NCBI RefSeq assembly: GCF_017565745.1
Contig: NZ_JAGDYM010000002.1
Location: 22,724 to 86,723 of the forward strand
Direction of reading: 5' to 3'
Origin: Leucobacter weissii
GTDB taxonomy: Bacteria; Actinomycetota; Actinomycetes; Actinomycetales; Microbacteriaceae
Length of the DNA: 64,000 bases
Positions 57,135-64,000 of this stretch are shown one piece after another (positions within the stretch are counted from its first letter, which is position 1; every line of letters begins with the position of its first letter). Below the pieces are notes generated by a model. The model saw only the letters and a program-made list of their open reading frames with translations, made no database searches and was not told where the DNA came from. The position numbers and the translations under genes were made by a program.

Positions 57135-58867
57135 CCAGCACGCTCGCCGAGCCGGATTCCGCGCCGGCGGAGTTCGTGGCCCCGGATTTCAACCTCCTCG
57201 ACGAGCCCTGGATCAGAGTCATCACGACGGACAACGAGCCCAGACACCTCTCTATCCGGGATGTCTTCCGCGAAGCCGGCAGCGTCAGACGAATCTCGGG
57301 CGAGCTTCCCACCCAGGATTTCGCCGTCCTCCGACTCCTGACCGCGATCCTCTGGCGTTCCTACACGCGGGACGGCACGCTGCCCGGGGCAGGCATCGAC
57401 GCCGCCGAGGAGTGGTGGGCCGAAACCTTCGAAACGGGAGAGCTGGCGCTGGAGAACATCGAGCGCTACCTCGATGAGCAGCACGATCGATTCTGGCTCA
57501 TCCACCCGACCCAGCCTTTTTATCAGGTGGCGGATCTGAGCACTTCGAGCGGGGAACATTCGGCGGTCGAGCGTCTGATCGCAGACGCGGAGTCCGACTA
57601 TTTCTCCTCGCGAGCGGGGAAAAGACTCTATAACTTGAGCTATGCGGAAGCCGCCCGCTGGTTGCTGCATGCTCAAAGCTACGACTATTCGGGGATCAAA
57701 CCTGCCGCTGTGGGCGACGCACGGGCGAAGAACGGGAAAGGTTACCCCATCGGTGTCGGCGCTGCGGGCGGGGGCGGCGGCGTGATCATCCACGGCGCAA
57801 ACCTTATCGAGACGCTCATCCTGAACCTGCCGAGCCCACGAATCGCCGAAACCGCACGAGCGGCGGCGGATGGCCGAGATGAAGACCGCCCGGCATGGGA
57901 ACTCTCACCGCACACCTCTCAGGCGCGAAACGAGGAGGCCTCCATCCCACTCGGTGCTCTCGACGCACTGACGTGGCAGAGTCGTCGGCTCAGGCTGTTC
58001 CCCCGGGACGGACTGATCGCAGGTGTGCTCATCACCAACGGCGACAAGCTGGAACTCAAGAACAACCGCGCCGACCCGTTCTTCGGGCTGCAGCACAGCA
58101 AGAACCTGTCATCGAAGACCGACACGGTGTTCCTACCTCGAAGGCATTACAGTCAGCGAACATTCTGGCGCGGGGTCGAGAGCCTGCTCTACCGTCACGG
58201 GGTACTTTCCCGTGACCTGCAAGAAAAGGTACCCGCGGAACTACCGGACAATGTCGAGGCGCTCTCCCGACTCAGCCGACACGACTCCGGCGCGCTCCAG
58301 AGACGAGTGAATGTCGAACTGGTCGGCATCGACTACGGCACTCAGGATTCCGTGATCACCGACATCGTCCACACGGAAATACCAGTGACGCTCACTCTGC
58401 TCACCGCAGAGGGCAGCAGGTGGTCAGAAGTGATCGTGCAAAGTGTCCGGAAGACGCTCGAGGCCGCATCCGCCGTCGGATCGTTCGCCGGCATGCTCGT
58501 GCAAGCCGCCGGGGGCGAGTACGCGCACAACGCGGATGCCAGCCGCGAAGTGCTGGCGGCCCTCGAAACAGAGTTTCGCAACTGGCTGTTCGAACTGCCC
58601 GCGGCCGAACCAGGGCCAGAGCCCGCGCTGGAGTGGCGCCGGACCGCGCGCGAGGTGATCCTCGACCACGCCGACGCGCTCATCCGCGACGCCGGTCCGC
58701 AGGCCTACCAGGGCAGGATCGTCGTGCCCGACGCCGAGCGCAGCGCCGATGCTCGTCCGCGGCTCAACTCGGCCGGAACGGCCAGAATCTGGCTGCTCAC
58801 CCAGCTCAACAAGCATCTGCCCCTTCAAGCACCGAATCCCGCACCCAACAAGGAGAGCGCGCAATGA
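57131..58867 (+). CDS. casA: Cascade large subunit Cse1 (Cas8e, CasA)
   Basis: A 578-residue protein (E. coli: 502) that reads the PAM and recruits Cas3. The family start FNLLDEPWIRVI is at about residue 19, and HPTQPFYQV and the Gly-rich loop GVGAAGGGGG are present. The C-terminal four-helix bundle region is longer than in E. coli. ATGA overlap with cas3 and cse2. Confidence 0.94.
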   Translation: MTSTLAEPDSAPAEFVAPDFNLLDEPWIRVITTDNEPRHLSIRDVFREAGSVRRISGELPTQDFAVLRLLTAILWRSYTRDGTLPGAGIDAAEEWWAETFETGELALENIERYLDEQHDRFWLIHPTQPFYQVADLSTSSGEHSAVERLIADAESDYFSSRAGKRLYNLSYAEAARWLLHAQSYDYSGIKPAAVGDARAKNGKGYPIGVGAAGGGGGVIIHGANLIETLILNLPSPRIAETARAAADGRDEDRPAWELSPHTSQARNEEASIPLGALDALTWQSRRLRLFPRDGLIAGVLITNGDKLELKNNRADPFFGLQHSKNLSSKTDTVFLPRRHYSQRTFWRGVESLLYRHGVLSRDLQEKVPAELPDNVEALSRLSRHDSGALQRRVNVELVGIDYGTQDSVITDIVHTEIPVTLTLLTAEGSRWSEVIVQSVRKTLEAASAVGSFAGMLVQAAGGEYAHNADASREVLAALETEFRNWLFELPAAEPGPEPALEWRRTAREVILDHADALIRDAGPQAYQGRIVVPDAERSADARPRLNSAGTARIWLLTQLNKHLPLQAPNPAPNKESAQ

Positions 58868-59544
58868 CTGGAGCGCACGACATCAGTGCCGACGAAGTCG
58901 TGGAGAGAAAGACGACGAGGGATGAACTGCTTCGCAACTCCGTCTCGTCGAAGATCTCCCGGATTCAGGGCGCGCTGCTCGGTGAGAACCCGAGGACCCA
59001 GGCGAGAGCCAGAGCGATCCTTGCCAAGCTGAGAAAGGCGGCGTCGCGTCAGCGAGAGTTCGACCCCCAGGCCTGGCAACTGGTGCTCGGCGGCACCGGC
59101 CTGATTGCGCAAGAAGACGATGAGTTGCTTCCCGCAGAGTTGCAGGGGAGCTCCAACTCTGCGAGCGAACACGAGCGCGCCGCCTACACGGCGATCGTGA
59201 CGTATGCGATTCATCAGCAGTCGCAGCAGAAGCGGATGCATCAGCCCGGCAAGCGCTTCGCCACCGCCGTGGGTGAACTGGTGCGCGACACCACCCCTTC
59301 GGTGAAGACGCGATTCGATTCCCTGGCGAACGCAAAGGAGGCCGACGCGACCGCATACCACCTCCGCTCGCTCGTCACCCTGCTGCGCTCGGCCGAGATC
59401 GGCTTCGACTACGGGTTGCTCGCGGTGGACCTCAAGCGGCTTTCACACGCACGAACCAGGCAGCGAGTGCTGATCCGATGGAGCCGAGACTTCGTCAACG
59501 GATACCAGCCGCGCAAACCCGAGGCATCCGATTCGGCCGCCTGA
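58864..59544 (+). CDS. casB: Cascade small subunit Cse2 (CasB)
   Basis: A 226-residue helical protein (E. coli: 160) that stabilises the R-loop along the Cascade belly. Family features are LRKAASRQ, a mid-protein YAIHQQSQ segment and the ending ARTRQRVLIRWSRDF. The N-terminus and the middle are longer than in E. coli. Confidence 0.9.
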   Translation: MTGAHDISADEVVERKTTRDELLRNSVSSKISRIQGALLGENPRTQARARAILAKLRKAASRQREFDPQAWQLVLGGTGLIAQEDDELLPAELQGSSNSASEHERAAYTAIVTYAIHQQSQQKRMHQPGKRFATAVGELVRDTTPSVKTRFDSLANAKEADATAYHLRSLVTLLRSAEIGFDYGLLAVDLKRLSHARTRQRVLIRWSRDFVNGYQPRKPEASDSAA

Positions 59545-59612
59545 ACCGCCGCCCGGACCACACCAAGCGACCAGAACCACTCAACCCGCCTCATCAGGAA
59601 AGCAGCAGATCC

Positions 59613-60737
59613 ATGTCAATTTTCATCGACCTTCACGCGCTCCACACCGTGCCGCCGAGCAACATCAATCGGGACGACACCGGCGCGCCCAAGACCGCCT
59701 TCTACGGCGGCGTGCAGCGCCACCGCGTCTCCAGTCAGGCCTGGAAGCGCGCGATCCGCAAAGTATTCCCGGACTATCTCGACGCGGATGCGCTCGGAGA
59801 GCGAACCAGGCGGGTCGGGGAACTCGTGCTCAAGCGGGCGCAAGCGATCGAACCGAATGTCGATATCGCGGAACTCGAGAAGTCGCTGGTCGCCTCCTTC
59901 GCGCAGTTCAAGTGGAAACTCGAGGCGCCCAAGACCAAGGAAGAGACCGAGGAGAACGCTTACCCCTACGTGCGAAGCAGCTATCTCGCATTCTTCAGCA
60001 CACGGCAGATCGAGAAGCTCGCGCGTGCACTGCTCGCCCTGGAGCCCGGCGGCAAGATCCCGAAGAAAGAACTGGAAGCGATCCTCGACACCGAGCAGAG
60101 CGTCGACATCGCGCTCTTCGGCCGGATGATCGCGGACGCACCGGACTTCAACGTCGACGCCGCGGCGCAGGTGGCCCATGCGATCAGCGTTCACGAGAGC
60201 ACCTCGGAGCACGACTACTACACCGCGGTCGATGACGTGATCGAGAGCTCGGAAGAGGAGACCGGGGCCGGCATGATCGGCACGATCGAGTTCGCCTCCT
60301 CAACCCTCTACCGCTACGCCACGGTGCACCTCGACGGGCTCGCGGAGAACCTGGGGGATGCGACGGCCGCGAAGCAGGCGGCGATCGCCTTTGCACAGGC
60401 ATTCATCACCTCGCAGCCGACCGGCAAGCAGAACACCTTTGCCAACCAGACCCTGCCCGAGCTCGTGCTCATCAGCGTTCGCACGGACCGACCGATCTCA
60501 TACGTCAACGCCTTCGAGGAGCCGATCGTTTCCGACAGTGGCCGGAGAAAGGCCGCAGCCGAGAAGTTGGTCGATGAAGTGCGGGCCGTCGAACGCGGAT
60601 ACGGCCTCACCGCGAAGCACACCTTCGTGATCGGTGTCGGAGAGACCGCGAGTGTCGCGGCGGAGCTGGGCGAGGCCGTTCCGTTCACTGAGATCGCGGA
60701 CCGCCTCGGGGCGGCGCTGACTGCTGCGGGGGAGTGA
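59613..60737 (+). CDS. cas7: Cascade backbone subunit Cas7e (CasC, Cse4)
   Basis: A 374-residue RAMP protein that coats the crRNA spacer, six copies per complex for a 32-nt guide. The start FIDLHALHTVPPSNINRDD and the AFYGGVQRHRVSSQAWKRA block are strongly typical. CAGGAAAG precedes the ATG. It is separated from cse2 by 68 bases, the only real gap in the operon. Confidence 0.95.
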   Translation: MSIFIDLHALHTVPPSNINRDDTGAPKTAFYGGVQRHRVSSQAWKRAIRKVFPDYLDADALGERTRRVGELVLKRAQAIEPNVDIAELEKSLVASFAQFKWKLEAPKTKEETEENAYPYVRSSYLAFFSTRQIEKLARALLALEPGGKIPKKELEAILDTEQSVDIALFGRMIADAPDFNVDAAAQVAHAISVHESTSEHDYYTAVDDVIESSEEETGAGMIGTIEFASSTLYRYATVHLDGLAENLGDATAAKQAAIAFAQAFITSQPTGKQNTFANQTLPELVLISVRTDRPISYVNAFEEPIVSDSGRRKAAAEKLVDEVRAVERGYGLTAKHTFVIGVGETASVAAELGEAVPFTEIADRLGAALTAAGE

Positions 60738-61450
60738 TTCGTATGTCGTCCCTGCTGCTCAAGCTAGCAGGGCCCCTGCAGGCCTGGGGCTCGCAGAGCA
60801 GGTTCACCCAGCGCGGCACGGAGACCGAGCCGACGAAGTCTGGCGTGATCGGTCTCGTCGCGTCGGCGCTCGGGCTGCAACGCGGCGAGCCTCTAGGAGA
60901 GCTTGCAGAGCTCGATTTCGCCGTGCGGGTCGATCAGCCGGGTCGCCTGATCCGTGACTACCAGACCGCGATCGACTGGAAAGCCACCTCGAAGAACGAT
61001 CGCAACCCGAAGCTCAGCACCCGCTTCTACCTCTCGGACGCGGTGTTCCTGGCAGCGCTCGGAGGCGATCGCGACTTGCTGCTGGGGCTCGAGGAGGCTC
61101 TTCGGAGTCCACGATATCCGCTGTTCCTCGGACGGAGATCCTGCCCCGCACCTGTCGACCTCGTGCTCGGCCTGCGCGACGGAAGCCCAGCCGATGCCCT
61201 GCGTGAGGAACCCTGGGAAGCGGGCAAAGCGCACCGGAAATCGCGGCTGAAACGCGTCGCCCTGCCGATCCTCCGCGACGCCGCGGCCGGCGAGAGCGGG
61301 GACCGGCGCCGGGACGTGCCCGTCAGCTTCTCCCAGGAACAGCGCATCCATGAGTGGCGGGAGGTCGTGCCCGACGAACCGGCCTCGATCGAGAATGCCG
61401 AGGGGCGCGAGCGCAGAGACTCCTTCTTCGAGGCGGTGGCACGAGCATGA
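60734..61450 (+). CDS. cas5: Cascade subunit Cas5e (CasD)
   Basis: A 238-residue RAMP protein that caps the 5' handle of the crRNA. The family start LLLKLAGPLQAWGSQSRF and the TKSGVIGLVASALG block are clear. GTG 60734 overlaps the cas7 stop as GTGA; ATG 60743 (MSSLLLKL) is an alternative that fits the usual family N-terminus. Confidence 0.94.
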   Translation: MIRMSSLLLKLAGPLQAWGSQSRFTQRGTETEPTKSGVIGLVASALGLQRGEPLGELAELDFAVRVDQPGRLIRDYQTAIDWKATSKNDRNPKLSTRFYLSDAVFLAALGGDRDLLLGLEEALRSPRYPLFLGRRSCPAPVDLVLGLRDGSPADALREEPWEAGKAHRKSRLKRVALPILRDAAAGESGDRRRDVPVSFSQEQRIHEWREVVPDEPASIENAEGRERRDSFFEAVARA

Positions 61451-62145
61451 CGTACTTCTCAAGGTTCGAGATCAATCCGCAGCGCAGGGACTCACGCAGG
61501 ATTCTCGCCAATCCCCAGGCCATGCATGCGAGCGTCCTCTCGCTGTTTCCGCCTTCCGCTGCGCGTGAGGAGCGCGTGCTGTGGCGACTCGACAGCGATC
61601 ATCCCCATCACACCCTCTACGTCGTCAGCCCGGAGCGGCCCGACTTCGCGCACCTGGTCGAGAGTGCCGGATGGGAGACCAGCCCGGGGCAGAGCCTCGA
61701 ATACGCGAGATTCCTGCGTCAGGTGACCAATGGCTCCGAGTGGCTCTTCCGCGTTCAGGCGAACCCGACCAAAGCGGTGCGCGAACAGAAGAAGGGGGAG
61801 GGGCCCAACGCGCGAGGAAAGGTGATTCCTCTCGTCACCGAGGCCCAGCAGGTGGAGTGGCTGCTCGCGCGAGCGTCACGATCCGGGTTCGAAGTGACTG
61901 CTGCACCGGGAGCGGGTGCTGACGAAGCGGAGGATGCTCCCGAACTCAGGCTCATCGAGAATCGGGAACAGGTGTTCTTCAAGGGAGAGGCGGAGCGCGA
62001 ACAGCGGCGGAGAGTGACGCTGAGGAAGAGCGTATTCGAAGGCAAGCTGAGGGTCACCGACGAAGACGCTCTCCGGGCCACCCTCGTCACCGGACTGGGC
62101 AGGGCGAGATCGTACGGATACGGTCTGATCACGCTGCGGAAGTGA
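61447..62145 (+). CDS. cas6e: Cas6e CRISPR RNA endonuclease (CasE)
   Basis: A 232-residue RAMP nuclease that cuts each repeat below the hairpin and leaves the 8-nt 5' handle. His27 (NPQAMHAS) is the expected catalytic His. The Gly-rich RNA-binding loop is GLGRARSYGYGL near the C-terminus. ATGA overlap with cas5. A basic middle segment (EQKKGEGPNARGK) could contact the repeat. Confidence 0.94.
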   Translation: MTYFSRFEINPQRRDSRRILANPQAMHASVLSLFPPSAAREERVLWRLDSDHPHHTLYVVSPERPDFAHLVESAGWETSPGQSLEYARFLRQVTNGSEWLFRVQANPTKAVREQKKGEGPNARGKVIPLVTEAQQVEWLLARASRSGFEVTAAPGAGADEAEDAPELRLIENREQVFFKGEAEREQRRRVTLRKSVFEGKLRVTDEDALRATLVTGLGRARSYGYGLITLRK

Positions 62146-62164
62146 GCGGACTCGCTCGGACGTC

Positions 62165-62971
62165 CTACGGCACGGCCTTCTCGGACGCCTTCTGCGAGAA
62201 GTAGACTGGGATCAGCGAGAGCAGGATGATGAGGGTCGCCACGACGTTCACCTGGTTCGCCTCGTTCGGCCGCGCCATCTGGTTCATGATCCACAGCGGC
62301 AGCGTCTCGATGCCGGGGGGAGCGGTGAAGATCGTGACCACGACCTCGTCGAAGCTGAGCGCGAAGGCGAGCAGGCCGCCGGCGATGAACGCGCTGCGGA
62401 ACTGCGGGAAGGTGACCAGGCGGAAGGTCTGACCGATGCCCGCGCCCAGATCCATCGACGCCTCCTCGAGGTTGGGGTTCATGCGCCGCAGCCGGGCGAT
62501 CACGTTGTTGAACACCATCACCACGCAGAAGGTCGCGTGCGCGATGATCATGCCCGCATAGCCGACCTGGATCCCGATCGGGTCGAGCACGCTGTAGAAG
62601 GTGTTCGACAGCGCCACACCGGTGACGATGCCGGGCAGCGTGATGGGCAGGATGATGAGCAGGTTCACCACATCGCGGCCGAAGAACCTGAAGCGCTGCA
62701 GCGCGAACGAGGCCAGCGTGCCGAGCAGCAGCGCGATCGCGGTGGCGCAGAGCGCGACCACGACCGAGTGGAACACGGCGGCGTGCACGGCCGGGTTGCC
62801 CAGCGCCTTCCCCCACCACTCGAGTGAGAACTCCGAGACCGGCCAGCCGGCGACGCGACTGGCGTTGAAGGAGTTCAGCACGATCACCATGAGCGGGACG
62901 TAGGTGCTGATGAGGACGAGGGCGGCGATCACCGAGAGGGTGATCTTGGTTCCGCGACCGAGTCGGAGCAT
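62165..62971 (-). CDS. ABC permease, PotC family (polyamine-type importer)
   Basis: A 268-residue inner membrane protein with six helices and the EAA loop LEEASMDLGAGIGQTFRLVT. It belongs to the PotBC/thiamine/Fe group and pairs with the permease upstream. It converges on cas6e with 19 bases between the stops, so it marks the right edge of the CRISPR island. Confidence 0.9.
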   Translation of the reverse strand: MLRLGRGTKITLSVIAALVLISTYVPLMVIVLNSFNASRVAGWPVSEFSLEWWGKALGNPAVHAAVFHSVVVALCATAIALLLGTLASFALQRFRFFGRDVVNLLIILPITLPGIVTGVALSNTFYSVLDPIGIQVGYAGMIIAHATFCVVMVFNNVIARLRRMNPNLEEASMDLGAGIGQTFRLVTFPQFRSAFIAGGLLAFALSFDEVVVTIFTAPPGIETLPLWIMNQMARPNEANQVNVVATLIILLSLIPVYFSQKASEKAVP

Positions 62972-62989
62972 GAGGATCCGCCTTCCGGT

Positions 62990-63874
62990 TCAGAGGTTCT
63001 CGAGCGCGCCGGTACGGCGCACGGCGAGCAGGTAGACGAGGACGATGACGATCGGCACCACCGAGAAGGCGGCCGCGACCGGCGGGTTGAGATTGATGTT
63101 CTGCGCGATGATCGTGCCGATCATCTGCGTCGATCCGCCGACGAACTTCGCGGCGATGTAGTCGCCGAGGCTGAGGGAGAACGTGAAGATCGAGCCGGCG
63201 ATGAGCGCCGGCTTGAGCAGCGGCAGCACCACGGTGCGGATGGTGCGCAGGCCGCGCGCGCCGAGATCCGACGACGCGTCGAAGAGGTTCGCCGGGATCT
63301 GCGCGACGGCGACGTAGACCGGGATCGCCATATAGGGGAACCAGAGGTAGACGAGCGTGATGATCGTGACGGTCACGCCGTAGCCCGGGCTCTGCACGCC
63401 CAGCGGCCCGAACAGCCAGTTGAAGAATCCGCCGTCGCTGAACACGATCCTGACGGAGAGGATCTTCACGAGGTAGCCGGCCCAGAGCGGGAGCGTCACG
63501 GCCACTGCGAGCACGGAGCGCAACCAGATCGGGGCGATCTTCGCCATGAAGATCGCGAGCGGCACCGAGAAGACCGCGCAGATCACCGTGACCGCGGCGG
63601 CGATGCCGAGGGTCCGCCCGGAGGCGGCGAGGTAGGCCGGCACGGTGAAGAGATCGATGAAGTTGTCGAGGGTGAACCCGGGCTTCACCTTCGAGGTGAA
63701 GGGGTCCGTCAGCCAGAACGCGGTGATGAGCATCAGCGCGAGCGACAGGATGTAGACGCCGACGAGCCAGACCATCGGCAGCGTCAGCAGGGACGCCAGG
63801 CGTCCCCTCGGGTGCCGGTAGAGGCTCGAGGAGAGTCGCTTCGGTTTGCTGGTGAGCGAGAGCTGGGTGGTCAC
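62990..63874 (-). CDS. ABC permease, PotB family (polyamine-type importer)
   Basis: A 294-residue inner membrane protein with a first helix near residue 35, a PotB-type extracytoplasmic loop, five more helices and the EAA loop FDASSDLGARGLRTIRTVVL. The GTG start at 63874 is chosen because AGAGGAA precedes it. It lies 18 bases before the PotC-like gene. The ATPase and binding protein are probably upstream, beyond the window. Confidence 0.9.
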   Translation of the reverse strand: MTTQLSLTSKPKRLSSSLYRHPRGRLASLLTLPMVWLVGVYILSLALMLITAFWLTDPFTSKVKPGFTLDNFIDLFTVPAYLAASGRTLGIAAAVTVICAVFSVPLAIFMAKIAPIWLRSVLAVAVTLPLWAGYLVKILSVRIVFSDGGFFNWLFGPLGVQSPGYGVTVTIITLVYLWFPYMAIPVYVAVAQIPANLFDASSDLGARGLRTIRTVVLPLLKPALIAGSIFTFSLSLGDYIAAKFVGGSTQMIGTIIAQNINLNPPVAAAFSVVPIVIVLVYLLAVRRTGALENL

Positions 63875-64000
63875 GTCATTCCTCTGTATCCGATGCGTAT
63901 CGGGGTGGGGAGGTGGGGCGCCGATCCGGCGCCCCACCCGGGCGGGCGGATACGCAGCCCCGGGGCGGCGAGCGGATACAGCCCGGGCAAAGGCCAGGGG
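63875..64000. terminator. Hairpin upstream of the PotB-like gene, otherwise gene-free
   Basis: GGTGGGGCGCCG (63912-63923) and its exact complement (63927-63938) form a 12-bp stem with loop ATC. It may end or attenuate transcription coming from the next minus-strand gene outside the window. No gene is supported from 63939 to the end. Confidence 0.5.

Overview
The window is high-GC DNA that fits an actinobacterium of the Microbacteriaceae type (for example Leucobacter or a relative). This placement is inference. It rests on base composition, a 32-codon bS22-type ribosomal protein gene, an archaeal-type AspRS, an actinobacterial ResA-CcdA-ResB cluster, and a recurrent leaderless start pattern (TAnnnT 6-7 bases before ATG/GTG). 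No rRNA or tRNA gene was seen.

Bases 1-9700 hold the start of an unrecognised minus-strand gene, a secreted FG-GAP/Ig-like protein, upp, tadA, an orphan CDF C-terminal domain, proC, a TrkA/TrkH potassium pair, an ArsR-type regulator and an XRE-cupin regulator. Bases 9894-16471 are a minus-strand peptide-type ABC import operon (binding protein, two permeases, fused double ATPase) ending in a C39-like peptidase. Next come bS22 and a two-component system beside an ABC exporter (16925-22505). A gene-free low-complexity tract follows, then a glutaredoxin-like gene, a Dabb protein, an M20 peptidase and aspS. Bases 26887-34887 hold a second peptide-type ABC operon with an LLM flavin monooxygenase, facing a paralogous monooxygenase and a GNAT. 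Bases 34897-38633 are a cytochrome c maturation cluster (phosphatase, ResA-like, CcdA, ResB) with no ResC/CcsB gene after it.

Bases 39252-62145 are a complete type I-E CRISPR-Cas locus. The array has about 205 repeats and 204 spacers and is read on the minus strand, with its leader at the right end next to a divergent cas1-cas2 pair. A decayed DUF1778/GNAT toxin-antitoxin module lies between cas2 and a tightly overlapping cas3-cse1-cse2-cas7-cas5-cas6e operon. Two putrescine/spermidine-type ABC permeases end the window.

The most notable observations are in the array. Near-identical spacer pairs differ mostly at seed positions, as if escape variants had been re-captured. One spacer is 68 nt, a normal 32-nt spacer extended by 36 nt at its PAM-distal side. 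Two overlapping spacers point to a 5'-AAC PAM. Outside the array, a cluster of four perfect hairpins between 12-bp direct repeats appears to have split an ATGA start/stop overlap.
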